The position numbers and the translations under genes were made by a program. The notes beneath the pieces are model-generated. The model did not search any database and had not been told where the DNA came from. It saw only the letters and a program-made list of their open reading frames with translations. Positions 19,897 through 29,592 of a stretch of DNA of 64,000 nt are shown one piece after another; position 1 is the first letter of the stretch, and every line of letters begins with the position of its first letter. The stretch is from Planctomycetia bacterium (GTDB lineage Bacteria; Planctomycetota; Phycisphaerae; UBA1845; Fen-1342): NCBI GenBank assembly GCA_015709575.1, contig CP054190.1, positions 2,974,616-3,038,615 on the forward strand. Direction: 5' to 3'.

Positions 19897-22800
19897 CTAC
19901 GGGCACGGCGTGCAATCCAGCGGGAACAGCAGGCAGTTCACGAACGGATCGATGTCAAAGTTATTGAACACCGCGTCGCAGTTCGCGTCGCCCCAGCAGG
20001 CGCGCTTGTCCCAGCACTCCTGGGCGTTGGGAACAGACGCCGCATAGGCCGCCGGCGCGACCGGGTTCTGCGGATCGAGGATGCCCGCGACGAACGGATC
20101 GATGTCAAAGTTGTTGATCAATCCGTCGCAATTGGAATCCGCCCGCTGCACGCCGCCGCAGACGTCCGTGCTGCACGAAATGTTGATCACGCCCTGCCCG
20201 GAGCCGAGCGGACCGCCGACGCGGATCAGCAGCAGTTCGCCGATCGTGACCGGGAAGCTGACACTGGCGTCATCGCCGCAGACGTCATCCGAGCAATGCG
20301 CCTCCGCGCCGGCCGGGCAGCCCCAGCCGTTGTACACGGCCAGCGCGGTGTTGAACGCGCTGCCGCAGGTGTCGATCGTCAGGGTGCCCGTGCACGAGGC
20401 CCGGTAGCGATACCAGACGTCGCTGCGGATCAGGCAGGTGAGCGGCCCGTCGGTGTTGGCGCCGTCGGTGCAGAAGGGCGTCGCGCCGTCCGCGATGGAT
20501 GCCGCCTGAGCACATTCGTCATTGAGCGGCTGGATGGCGATGCTCACCGAGAACGGCCCGCCGCTCAAATTGCCGAGATTCAGAATCCGAATCAACAACT
20601 GCTCACCCGCCGACACCGGCCGCGCCAGGTAGGGATCCAGCCCGAATCCGCACGCCGGATTAAACGCATCGTCGTTGCAGGCCAGCTCCGGCCCGTCGCA
20701 GGTTGCGTGCACCGCGACGGCGAGGTCCACCTGCCCCTGACCCGCCCCATAGGAACCGCAGCCGTCGACGACGAGCAGCCCGTCGCACGGCACCGTGATC
20801 GAATACCACACGTCCTTCTCCTCCGACAGGAGCGCGCACGGGGTATCGTGGCCTTCGTTGGTGGCGCACGCGAGATTCGCGGACACAACGGCCGGGAGGT
20901 TCAGCGGGATGGCATCCGCGCACTGGTCATGCGGCGGGGCGGTGCTCTCGACCCGCAGCTCAAATTCTCCCTTGGCGGAGGAAAAACCGTGAACCATGAT
21001 GAAGTACATCTGGCCGGGCACGGTCTGCCACGTGACGCGCGAGGAGAACGGATTCAGATCACAGCCCTGGTTGTCGTCGTTGGCGACGACACAGGTCAGC
21101 GCCCCGCAGTTCCCAGTGTAAACGGACAACTGCGTGTCGAAGTTCGTGAGGCCGCACGTGGTGGCGGTATAGATTTCACCGTTGCCGAACGTGTAGTACC
21201 ACACGCCGGCGCCATTGCTGAGGAGAGGTGCGCACTGAGGAGCCGCGGCATCGACGGTGGCGCCGCAGTTCGACCCGAACCTCGCCGAGTTGCACGGCGC
21301 AGGGAGCGCACCCTGGCAGATGTCGTTCGACACCGGGTTGGCGTTCGCGACGTAGTTGAACTGCACACGGTACTGACCGTCGGTATAACCCTCGCAGATT
21401 CCGCCGAAGCCTACGCGGATATAGACGTGCTGGCCGGCCGTGAGCGGCAGCGCAATCTGCGCATCGGTCTCAGGGCCGCCGCCGCAGAGGTTCGGCTGCG
21501 GCCAGGTGTCCGTCACGCACACCAGTGGATCCGTGAAATCCGAATTCGGACAGGAGGAATAGGCACCCAGCGTCGAGTGTATGCCGGACAACTGCTCGGT
21601 GCCGCACATGCTGACATGCAGCACGCCCGGGCAGCTCGGCGCGAGGAAGCGGTACCACACGTCGCCACCCGAGCCGCCGCACATGCTGTGAAAGGGCGTT
21701 TGATTGGAGCAGGTCACGTTGCCGAAGAACACCGAGCCGCTGGACGCGAGCTGCGCATCCTGGCAATCATCGTTCGGCGGCGGGTTCGCGGTTTGAAACA
21801 GGCAGCGGATATCGGTGCTGTCCGTGCCGATCGATCCCCAGAAGTGCGCCACGCGGCAATAGACAGTCTGTCCGCCGGCCACGAACGCGCTCACCCGCGA
21901 ATGCCAAACGTCGCAATCCGGATCGCCGGGCACGTCGTTATTGCAGGCGAGCGTATTTCCGGCCGTCCCGGGACAGGCGCTGTGAATGGAGAAGACCGGG
22001 TCCGTGGCCCCAACACCCCCGCCGAGGAAGCACGACTCGAACGTAACGGTCCCGTTGCAGGGTGCCGTGAACTTGAACCACAGGTCTCGTGAATTGCTGC
22101 TGAGGCCACAGGTGCTGGCGCCGTCGTTGGTCGCAAGCGCCAACACGCGAAATGCGGCCACCGAGTATCGCGGGCACATCACCGCCGCCGAGGCGCAATT
22201 GTCCTCGTTGTACTTGGGCTGGCGGAAGCGATAGTTCGCCCCCGGCGCGGCACCATTCGCGTCGCCGCAGTTCGGGCCGCAGTTGTAATGAAATGGGGAG
22301 CGCGACTCCATGCCGATCGTGGCGCTGTCCGACGTGTCGGCGTTCCAGTCATTTGAATAATGAAACTCAATCGCCAGGTCGTGCTCGAAGAACTTCATCT
22401 GGAAGTTGTGCCAGTCGGTCGTGGTGCCGCCCAGCCGGGAAACGGAGTGGTATTGCACCGTCAGCACGCGGTTCGGCGCACTGCCCTCCGTCTTGTACGA
22501 CACGGTGTCCGGCAGACCCTGCGCCACCTGCATGACCAGGTCATCCCACCACGGCGCGATCATCGCGTTCGGCGCGCTGCCGTTCGGCACCGCAACGTTG
22601 AAAAACGCCGTGCCCAGTTCCGCCGTTCCGCCCAGCTCGAAAAACGTCGCATAGCCGTTCGTCGACACGCGGAGCTGCGACAACCCTGCACCCGAGTCGC
22701 AGGTTACAAAATGGAAAAACGGGTTTGGAACAGCAGGAGCCAGTTCAAAACCCAGCGGGATATCCGCGGCCGCATCGTCCGTCCCGTCGGCACTCCAGAG

Positions 22801-23454
22801 CACCGTCGCCCCGGCCAGCAGCGTCATTCCCTTGGCGAAAGTGGTCTTTATGTAGCACTGCCCTTCCTCAACCCCGGCGATTCCACCCTCCAGCACCTCG
22901 CCGCCACCGTCGTCGAATAGTACGATCGTGCGGATGTCACGCAGCGTCCGACCGTGCGCCTCGATGTAGCCGACAACCTCGTCGGAATAGTCGATCGGGC
23001 GGTAATCGCGGGACTCAATTCCAGCGCGGCTGTAGCTGTAGTTCTCCTGATAGTGCAGGTAGTCCAGCACCTCCGCGGCGACGCCGGGATCGCTCAGCAC
23101 GTCCCCGTACAGCGGCAGGATGTCCTGAAACGCGATGCCGCGGACCATCGCCTGGCCGACGAAGTTGCCAACCGCGAAGTCATACTCCGACGTGTGCGTG
23201 CCGGCCTTGATCGCCTGGTCCCGCAGCGCGGTGTAATCGCCGATCGCCTTGCGCAACGCATCCACGTCGCGCTGCGTCCAGTCAGGCTGCCCGGGAGCAA
23301 AGCTCACCATGCGCTCCTGAACGGCGGACGCTTCCGCCGCGGCCAGCGCTTCCTTGTCGATCACCGGGGCCGGCGCGTCATCCGCCGCCGCCGGGACGGC
23401 CAGTGCCGCCGTCATCGCACTGATCAAGAGTCCAGCCATACACCTGCGTCGCAT
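19897..23454 (-). CDS. giant secreted Cys-rich protein with dockerin-like C-terminus
   Basis: A 1185-residue exported protein. Residues 1-24 form a signal peptide ending in AAADD. A planctomycete-type N-terminal region (about 30-400) is followed by about five Cys-rich modules. Each opens with DDCQDA, NDICQG, HDQCAD, NDECAQ or similar, contains VWYRF/DLWFKF, and resembles pre-peptidase C-terminal or beta-sandwich domains. The C-terminus carries two dockerin-like EF-hand repeats, DSNCDGLINNFDIDPF (about 1105) and DANCDAVFNNFDIDPF (about 1156). This suggests anchoring to a cohesin-like partner outside the cell, not demonstrated in this lineage. AAGGA precedes the ATG. Confidence 0.85.
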   Translation of the reverse strand: MRRRCMAGLLISAMTAALAVPAAADDAPAPVIDKEALAAAEASAVQERMVSFAPGQPDWTQRDVDALRKAIGDYTALRDQAIKAGTHTSEYDFAVGNFVGQAMVRGIAFQDILPLYGDVLSDPGVAAEVLDYLHYQENYSYSRAGIESRDYRPIDYSDEVVGYIEAHGRTLRDIRTIVLFDDGGGEVLEGGIAGVEEGQCYIKTTFAKGMTLLAGATVLWSADGTDDAAADIPLGFELAPAVPNPFFHFVTCDSGAGLSQLRVSTNGYATFFELGGTAELGTAFFNVAVPNGSAPNAMIAPWWDDLVMQVAQGLPDTVSYKTEGSAPNRVLTVQYHSVSRLGGTTTDWHNFQMKFFEHDLAIEFHYSNDWNADTSDSATIGMESRSPFHYNCGPNCGDANGAAPGANYRFRQPKYNEDNCASAAVMCPRYSVAAFRVLALATNDGASTCGLSSNSRDLWFKFTAPCNGTVTFESCFLGGGVGATDPVFSIHSACPGTAGNTLACNNDVPGDPDCDVWHSRVSAFVAGGQTVYCRVAHFWGSIGTDSTDIRCLFQTANPPPNDDCQDAQLASSGSVFFGNVTCSNQTPFHSMCGGSGGDVWYRFLAPSCPGVLHVSMCGTEQLSGIHSTLGAYSSCPNSDFTDPLVCVTDTWPQPNLCGGGPETDAQIALPLTAGQHVYIRVGFGGICEGYTDGQYRVQFNYVANANPVSNDICQGALPAPCNSARFGSNCGATVDAAAPQCAPLLSNGAGVWYYTFGNGEIYTATTCGLTNFDTQLSVYTGNCGALTCVVANDDNQGCDLNPFSSRVTWQTVPGQMYFIMVHGFSSAKGEFELRVESTAPPHDQCADAIPLNLPAVVSANLACATNEGHDTPCALLSEEKDVWYSITVPCDGLLVVDGCGSYGAGQGQVDLAVAVHATCDGPELACNDDAFNPACGFGLDPYLARPVSAGEQLLIRILNLGNLSGGPFSVSIAIQPLNDECAQAASIADGATPFCTDGANTDGPLTCLIRSDVWYRYRASCTGTLTIDTCGSAFNTALAVYNGWGCPAGAEAHCSDDVCGDDASVSFPVTIGELLLIRVGGPLGSGQGVINISCSTDVCGGVQRADSNCDGLINNFDIDPFVAGILDPQNPVAPAAYAASVPNAQECWDKRACWGDANCDAVFNNFDIDPFVNCLLFPLDCTPCP

Positions 23455-23758
23455 TTCCGATTCCTTTTCGCAAAGGGCGTGAGGGATACTTGTCCGTTAC
23501 CCTCACTCACGACGCGAGCGGGCGGCGCGCCTCAGCCAAGCGCGCTTTTTTCTGGCGGGCTTGCGCTGGCGCTGCGTCCGGTACATTCGGTTGGTTATCG
23601 GGCGGGATCAGACGCCGGCCACGGCGGCCGGTCCAAATGCGGCGACCGACCTGAAACCCGAGCGGCTGAAGTGGCGGTATGAGTCAAATCCGGCAGGAGG
23701 CCCGGACTGCGGGCGGGACGCGGCCGAGGCGGCGGGTCGCTGCGCACTACCCGACCCG
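23455..23758. other. intergenic region with an inverted repeat
   Basis: No gene seen. An inverted repeat, GTGAGGG (23479-23485) and CCCTCAC (23500-23506), lies 25-52 bases upstream of the giant protein start and may be an operator or leader hairpin. At the other end the 16-base palindrome GACCCGCTAGCGGGTC (23753-23768) includes the stop codon of the adjacent lipoprotein. Confidence 0.4.
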
Positions 23759-24628
23759 CTAGCGGGTCGTCGCCCTGCGATCCGCCTTCGGCAGCATCAC
23801 TGGGAATGACGCGTTGGGAATGCGCTGGGTGACGTTGCCACGCGCATCGCGCGTGATGCTGTACACAACGTGCCCGTTCTCGAGGTTGTGCGGGAAGCGG
23901 CGCTGGTAGTCGAGCATCTTCGGATCGACGATCTTGGCGGAAACTCCCCGCCGCCCCGTCAAGGGGTTCTCAGACGCCGACTCCGCAATCGCGGTGTACG
24001 GAAAGACGCCGACACACACGGAGCTTACTGTCTCACCGTGATGGAAGTAGGCCGGCACGCCCTCTTCGCGCAGCAGGCGGCAATACTCCTCGGCCGCCTG
24101 CCAGCGCTCGGTCATGTCACGCGTGTTGTAGAACGCCCCAACCTGCAGCGACCAATAGCCCCTGGCGTTTTCCAGGTTCCAATCCGCGTTGCCGGAACCG
24201 GCGGCAGGAAGCGGTGCGAGCATCGCCCGCGCGAAGGGCCGAACGTCGGAGTTCGCGAAGGAAAGCCGCAGAATCCGCTCCAGGTCCGTGGTGTGATCGG
24301 GACGGAAGCTTCGCAGGCCGTTGGCGTCATAGCGGACCGAATATCGCCCGTAGAACACGAGGCTCGCATCCGTATCGTGCATGACGTGCACCAGCTCGGG
24401 GCGCAGTCCCTCGGCGCGCTTGATCGCCTCGGCGTAGGACTTGGCGAATTGCATTCGATCCGGGCCGCGCTCAACCCGGCATCGAATCGCCCAGGTCTCC
24501 TGCGGCCGGCCGCCGCCGGCGTCCCGCGACACACCGCCACTCCCGCCGCCGCCCCCGCCGTCCGCACATCCGGCGCACGCGAGTGCGGCCAGCAGCCCGA
24601 GCATCACGAGCAGGCGGAGCGGGATCAC
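23759..24628 (-). CDS. lipoprotein with SPOR-like domains
   Basis: A 289-residue lipoprotein: hydrophobic start LRLLVMLGLLAALACAGC with lipobox ACAGC, then a Gly-rich linker. Two segments have the look of SPOR peptidoglycan-binding folds: WAIRCRVERG...AKSYAEAIKRAEGL near residue 45, and YWSLQVGAFYNTRD...CRLLREEGVPAYF...VCVGVFP near 155-215. SPOR domains bind denuded glycan strands at division sites. The assignment is visual and the first copy is weak. The GTG start at 24628 has GGAGGA seven bases upstream; the longer frame to 24664 is less likely. Confidence 0.7.
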   Translation of the reverse strand: MIPLRLLVMLGLLAALACAGCADGGGGGGSGGVSRDAGGGRPQETWAIRCRVERGPDRMQFAKSYAEAIKRAEGLRPELVHVMHDTDASLVFYGRYSVRYDANGLRSFRPDHTTDLERILRLSFANSDVRPFARAMLAPLPAAGSGNADWNLENARGYWSLQVGAFYNTRDMTERWQAAEEYCRLLREEGVPAYFHHGETVSSVCVGVFPYTAIAESASENPLTGRRGVSAKIVDPKMLDYQRRFPHNLENGHVVYSITRDARGNVTQRIPNASFPVMLPKADRRATTR

Positions 24629-24705
24629 GAGGGATTCCTCCGAAGAACCGGCGCGGGGCGGCAAATCAATACCATGTGTGGTCGGCGGCGACCGCCTGTT
24701 CAGAA

Positions 24706-26094
24706 TCAGCGGCGCTCAAATGCCGCAATCGCCGCCGTGTAAACCTCGAGGCAGCGGGCCGCCGAGTCCGTCCAGGATAGCTGGCGGATTTCGAAGCTGC
24801 CGTGCTCGCGCAGCGTGTTCCGCAGGGGCGGATGGCGCAGCACGGCCACGATCTTGTTGGCCATTTCGTCCACGTCCCAGAAATCAACCTTGAGCGCGTG
24901 GGTCAGGATCTCGGCTACCCCGCTCTGCTTGGAGATCAGCACCGGCACGTCGTTTGAAAGCGCTTCCAGCGGAGCGATGCCGAACGGCTCGCTCACCGAC
25001 GGCATCACGTACAAATCGGCCATCTGGAAAACGCGATGCACGTCCGCGCCGCGCAGGAACCCGGTGAACGTGACACGATCGCCGATGCCCATCGACTCGG
25101 CCAGCTCAATCATTCGCTTGGCCATGTCACCGGACCCGGCCATGATGAACCGCACGTTGCTCTCGACCTCGAGCACGCGCTTGGCCGCCGCCAGGAAAAA
25201 CTCGGGGCCTTTCTGCATCGTGATGCGCCCCATGAACAGCACGATCTTCTCGTCGGAGCGGATCGGCGCGGCTTCACGGGCGGGTCGGCCGTTCGTGTCG
25301 TCGTCAATCGCGTTGTACACCACCTCGACCTTCGATCCGTTCACGCCGTAGCGGTGTTCCACGATCGTGCGGGTGAGGTGGCTGACGGCGATCACGCGCG
25401 TGGCGGCGTGCATGCCGGCGCGCTCGATGTCGTAGATTCGCTGGTTGACGTGCAGTCCGGATCGGTCAAACTCGGTCGAGTGCACGTGCACAACAAGCGG
25501 GCGGCCGGTGTCCCGCGCTACGGCGATGCCGGCGGGAAACGTCATCCAGTCGTGGGCGTGCACCACGTCAAAACTCTCGCGGCGCGCCAGGCGAACGGCC
25601 GCGCGCGCATATCTCTCCGCCTCCGCGAAAAGGTCGCCCGAGTAGTGACCACCGGCGGCGACGCCCGGCTTCGACCCGCCCCCCTGGGGTGACTCGCCCG
25701 CGGCATGTCGGCGCACCTCAGCGCTGGCCCTCGCGGCCGCACCGGCCGCCCCTGCAACGGCCAGCGTCGCCTCGCCGCCGCCAGGCTCACCCTCCGGACG
25801 GGCGTACGGCTCGAGCATGGCCGCCACGCGCCGAAAGCGGATATGTCGAAAACCGGCGCCGGCCGGCGGCTCGACCTCCTCCCCCTCCTCGATCTCCGCT
25901 ATTTCTTCTTCGCTGAGAGTTGCCGGAGAACGCAACGCCACGTGAGAGGCGGTTGCATCGGTGACGGGGTGCGGCAGGATGAAAATGACCTGCGTGCCAA
26001 GTTTGTCCATTGCGCGGGTGAGGCCGAAACAGGCCGTTCCCAATCCGCCACTGATGAACGGCGGGAACTCCCAACCGAGCATGAACACTTTCAT
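24706..26094 (-). CDS. GT4-family glycosyltransferase
   Basis: Retaining GT-B glycosyltransferase of the GT4 group, with a GTB/starch-synthase-like N-terminus: FMLGWEFPPFISGGLGTA, the GGLG donor-binding loop at about residues 16-19. The C-terminal domain has VLFMGRITMQKGPEFF (about 285), GSGDM and the EPFGIAPLE motif (about 370) with its two Glu. Residues 60-145 form a low-complexity acidic-then-Ala/Gly insertion. Product is 462 residues. The sugar donor and acceptor are unknown; glycogen synthase or a cell-envelope transferase both fit. Confidence 0.83.
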   Translation of the reverse strand: MKVFMLGWEFPPFISGGLGTACFGLTRAMDKLGTQVIFILPHPVTDATASHVALRSPATLSEEEIAEIEEGEEVEPPAGAGFRHIRFRRVAAMLEPYARPEGEPGGGEATLAVAGAAGAAARASAEVRRHAAGESPQGGGSKPGVAAGGHYSGDLFAEAERYARAAVRLARRESFDVVHAHDWMTFPAGIAVARDTGRPLVVHVHSTEFDRSGLHVNQRIYDIERAGMHAATRVIAVSHLTRTIVEHRYGVNGSKVEVVYNAIDDDTNGRPAREAAPIRSDEKIVLFMGRITMQKGPEFFLAAAKRVLEVESNVRFIMAGSGDMAKRMIELAESMGIGDRVTFTGFLRGADVHRVFQMADLYVMPSVSEPFGIAPLEALSNDVPVLISKQSGVAEILTHALKVDFWDVDEMANKIVAVLRHPPLRNTLREHGSFEIRQLSWTDSAARCLEVYTAAIAAFERR

Positions 26095-26445
26095 GGGCAG
26101 TCGATCTCCGGGGGGATTGCAACCTCACGCCACAGGACGAAGGCGCTCGGCCCGTCGGAAAGGCGCAACACCGCAAGGCTATCGGTCAGAGGGTTCGGCG
26201 TCAACGCAGCACGCCCGGCGCGATGCCGCTGGAACCGCGCACGATCGCGAGGCGGAGACCGAATTCAGAGCGTCCCAGTGGCGTAACACTGAATAATAGT
26301 TTATCTTATAGGGACTGGAGCAGGGAGCGGCGGAAGGGCGTGCGGGCACGCCGCGGGGATTTTGTTCCCATCGCGCGGCAGCACGGCTCCTCAGGTGGTT
26401 CCCATTACGGGTCGGCCCGCCCCAGTGCGAGCCGCGGAGAGGTTT
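26095..26445. other. divergent intergenic region between the glycosyltransferase and infB
   Basis: No gene seen. An AT-rich patch at about 26289-26311 (GAATAATAGTTTATCTTATA) stands out from the GC-rich background and is the best promoter candidate for infB; precise hexamers are not certain. Confidence 0.4.
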
Positions 26446-29244
26446 GTGGCCAAAACGGTCCGTTTGCACAACTTGGCGAAAGAGCTTGGGATCCCAAGCA
26501 AGTCGATCATCGACAAGTGCCGCGCCGAGGGCATCGAGGTCAAGAACCACATGGCCGCGATACCGATCGGCCTGGCCGAGTCGATCAAGGAGTGGTTCGG
26601 CGCCGGGGATGTGGCCACTTCCGTAGAGATCGCCGAGCACCCGGACCTCGCCAAGATTCCAAAGCGTCGGCCGCGCCGCGCCACAGACTCGGACGCCGAC
26701 GGCGATGCCGAGCGTCATGACGGTGCGATTGACGTCCCCGACGCCGACGCTCCCGACCAGGGAACGGACATCGAGGTGGCGGTGACCGAGCCGCCGGTGG
26801 TCGCGGTTCCTGAGCGGCTGATCGTCGAAAAGCCGGCTGCGGAGGCGCGCCCCTCGGTCACCGAACATGCGGCCGCGCCGGCCGAAGTGCCGGCACCCGT
26901 CGCTGATCGACCGTTGGTCACGCCGATTGTCGCCGAACCGCCCGCACCAGAAGCACCGGCCCCAGTTTCGCCGCCCGCCGCACCGCTCCGGCCTGCCGCG
27001 TCCGCCCCAGCTCCGCCTGCGCCGCCCGCGCCACCCGCAGATCCGGTTCGTCCGGCTGGACCGCAACTGGTCCCCAAGCCGGCTGAACTGAGAGGGCCGC
27101 GGGTTGTCCGAATTGAGAAGCCGGACGTCCTGCCGACCCCACGCCCCCGCACCCCGCTGGGACCAGCGGCGGATCGCGGCGGATTCGCCGCAGGGCCGCC
27201 GGCTACCGGGGCGCCGGGCGCAGCCGGTCGCCGTCGTCCGGGGGTCAGGACCAAGGAGGAGGAGGAAGCGGCCAAGCGCGGTACGCGCAGCCCGCGTCGC
27301 CACGGTGGTATCGACGACGTCGTTGACAAGATGCGCGAGTGGCGCGACCAGGATCTGCTGGAGCGCAAGGAGCGGCTCGCCAGCGCCACCGGACACGGCC
27401 TGCGCGACCGACGCGCGGCGGAGCGACGGCGAGCGCATTCGATCTCCAGCCCGGCGTCGCCGGCGGGTCGCGCCCGTCCCGACGAATCGCTGCACCTGGA
27501 AGCCCCCCTGCTGGTCAAGGATTTCTGCTCCGCGGTCGGCATCCCCTATCCCAAGCTTCTGCCGAAGCTGATGGAGGCCGGGAAAGCGATCACGCTGAAC
27601 CAGTCGATGGACGTCGAGACGGCTGAGTTCCTGGTGCTGTCGCTCAATCTGAACGTCACCATCGTTCGCGCCCGCTCCGCCTACGAAAAGCTTCAGGACG
27701 AATTCGACGCGCGCGAGCGCCCGAACCTTCAGCCGCGCCCGCCGGTGGTGGCGATGCTCGGTCACGTGGACCACGGCAAAACGTCGCTGCTGGATGCGAT
27801 CCGACGCACCGACGTTGCCGCGGGCGAGGCCGGCGGCATCACGCAGCACATCGGCGCCTATCGCATCGACCACGACAACTGGCACGTGACCTTTCTCGAT
27901 ACGCCAGGCCACGAAGCCTTCACCTCGATGCGCGCCCGTGGTGCGAACCTGACGGACGTGGTCGTGCTGGTCGTGGCCGCGGATGACGGCGTCATGCCGC
28001 AGACGGTCGAGGCGCTGAACCATGCCAAGGCGGCCGGCGTCGCAATCGTCGTGGCGCTCAACAAGATTGACCTGCCCGGTATTGACATCAACCGCATATA
28101 CGCCAGCCTCTCCGAGCACGAACTGGTGCCGACGGAGTGGGGCGGCACGACCGACGTGGTGAAGACCAGCGCCACGACCGGCCTGGGCGTGGACGAACTG
28201 CTTTCCCACCTGAGCACGCTCAGCGAACTGCTCGACCTCAAGGCCGATTCGACGGTGCCGGCCCTGGCCGCAGTGATCGAAGCGCGGATGAAAGAGGGCC
28301 AGGGCGTCGTTGCGCAGGTGTTGGTGCGGGAGGGAACGCTTCGCCCGGGTCAGTTCGTGGTCTGCGGTCCGGGCGCGGGCCGAATCCGTGCGCTCATCGA
28401 TGACAAGGGCCGTCGCGTGAACGAGGCCGGCCCCGGCACGCCCGTGACGGTGACAGGCCTTGATGAACTGCCGGAAACCGGCGACCGGCTGTACCAGGTG
28501 GACTCCCTGGATCGCGCCAAGACCGTCGCCCAGGAAGTCCGCGATCAGCGGAGGCAGGCGTCGCTCGCATCCGTTCGTCGCACACGCGGTCTGGAAGAAC
28601 TACTGGCCGGCGCGACGCAGGGCGAGGTGCCGACGCTCAACGTCATTCTCAAGGCGGACGTGCAGGGCTCGGTCGACGCATTGAAGCAGAAGGCGGCGGA
28701 GTTCCCGGTCGACAAGGTGCGGCTGAACCTGCTGCACACCGGCGTCGGCGCGATCACGGAGGCGGACGTGCGCCTGGCGCAGGCTTCCGACGCGATCGTC
28801 ATCGGCTTCACCGTCGTCGCCGATGACCGCGCCCGCCAGCTTGCGGAGCAGGTCGGGGTCGAGATTCGCGCGTACCGCATCATTTACGAGGTGCTGGCCG
28901 ACATCCAGAAGGCGCTGGAGGGGCTGCTCGAGCCGATTCGCAAGGAAGAGACGCGCGGCAAGGCCGAGGTGCGCAACATCTTCAACGTCTCGCGCGTCGG
29001 GACGATCGCGGGATGCTTCGTCAGCGACGGATCGATTGCGCGAACGTCGAAGATCCGCCTGATCCGGGACGGACGAATCATCCTGGAGCGCGGCTCGCTG
29101 CAATCGCTCAAGCGCTTCAAGGACGACGCCCGCGAGGTGCGCTCCGGCCTCGAGTGCGGCATGAAGATCCAGGACTTCGACGACGTGAAGCCGGGAGACG
29201 TGATCGAGGCTTACGAGATCGTGGAAACCGCGCAGTCGCTGTAA
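26446..29244 (+). CDS. infB: translation initiation factor IF-2
   Basis: GTPase that brings initiator tRNA to the 30S subunit. The 932-residue protein opens with an IF2 N-terminal domain (VRLHNLAKELGIPSKSIIDK). A 200-residue Ala/Pro linker and a second IF2-N-like domain near 350 follow. The GTPase domain has GHVDHGKT from residue 439, DTPGHEAF and NKID, and the C-terminal half is complete. The GTG start has GGAGAGG directly upstream; an ATG at 26362 gives an extension of 28 residues without family similarity. It is followed by the DUF503 gene and rbfA, a common order. Confidence 0.95.
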   Translation: MAKTVRLHNLAKELGIPSKSIIDKCRAEGIEVKNHMAAIPIGLAESIKEWFGAGDVATSVEIAEHPDLAKIPKRRPRRATDSDADGDAERHDGAIDVPDADAPDQGTDIEVAVTEPPVVAVPERLIVEKPAAEARPSVTEHAAAPAEVPAPVADRPLVTPIVAEPPAPEAPAPVSPPAAPLRPAASAPAPPAPPAPPADPVRPAGPQLVPKPAELRGPRVVRIEKPDVLPTPRPRTPLGPAADRGGFAAGPPATGAPGAAGRRRPGVRTKEEEEAAKRGTRSPRRHGGIDDVVDKMREWRDQDLLERKERLASATGHGLRDRRAAERRRAHSISSPASPAGRARPDESLHLEAPLLVKDFCSAVGIPYPKLLPKLMEAGKAITLNQSMDVETAEFLVLSLNLNVTIVRARSAYEKLQDEFDARERPNLQPRPPVVAMLGHVDHGKTSLLDAIRRTDVAAGEAGGITQHIGAYRIDHDNWHVTFLDTPGHEAFTSMRARGANLTDVVVLVVAADDGVMPQTVEALNHAKAAGVAIVVALNKIDLPGIDINRIYASLSEHELVPTEWGGTTDVVKTSATTGLGVDELLSHLSTLSELLDLKADSTVPALAAVIEARMKEGQGVVAQVLVREGTLRPGQFVVCGPGAGRIRALIDDKGRRVNEAGPGTPVTVTGLDELPETGDRLYQVDSLDRAKTVAQEVRDQRRQASLASVRRTRGLEELLAGATQGEVPTLNVILKADVQGSVDALKQKAAEFPVDKVRLNLLHTGVGAITEADVRLAQASDAIVIGFTVVADDRARQLAEQVGVEIRAYRIIYEVLADIQKALEGLLEPIRKEETRGKAEVRNIFNVSRVGTIAGCFVSDGSIARTSKIRLIRDGRIILERGSLQSLKRFKDDAREVRSGLECGMKIQDFDDVKPGDVIEAYEIVETAQSL

Positions 29245-29268
29245 CGCGGCGGCGGCTGAAGGAGCGAA

Positions 29269-29550
29269 GTGGTCGTCGGCGTGCTGACGGTGCGGCTGGC
29301 GGTGTTTGAGTCGCTGAGTCTCAAGGACAAGCGGCGCGTGACGCGCAGCCTGCGGGATCGCATCGGCGCCCGCCACAACGTCTCGATCGCCGAGGTGGAC
29401 GACCTCGACCACCGCCAGGCGGCGACGCTGGGGATCGCGATGGTCTCAAACGACGCGGCGTTCGCGCGGAGCTGTCTCCAGAAGATCGTGGACGAACTGC
29501 GGGCTTACACAGGCGCTTCGCTGCTGTCGTTCGACATCGAGCTGCTTTGA
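29269..29550 (+). CDS. DUF503/YlxP-family protein
   Basis: A 93-residue cytoplasmic protein of the DUF503 family, found between infB and rbfA in many bacteria. Motifs: LTVRLAVFESLSLKDKRRVTRSL, VSIAEVDDLDHRQAATLGIAMVSND. Its role is unknown, though association with ribosome assembly genes suggests RNA metabolism. GTG start with AAGGAG upstream; the gene is 24 bases after infB. Confidence 0.88.
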   Translation: MVVGVLTVRLAVFESLSLKDKRRVTRSLRDRIGARHNVSIAEVDDLDHRQAATLGIAMVSNDAAFARSCLQKIVDELRAYTGASLLSFDIELL

Positions 29551-29592
29551 AAGCGCCCACCCGCCGCGCGATCGCGACGGGCGTCGGGCGGG

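Noticed and set aside
19798-22092. 764-codon plus-strand frame opposite the giant dockerin-like protein
   Set aside because: Antisense shadow; sense frame shows signal peptide, Cys modules and dockerin repeats.
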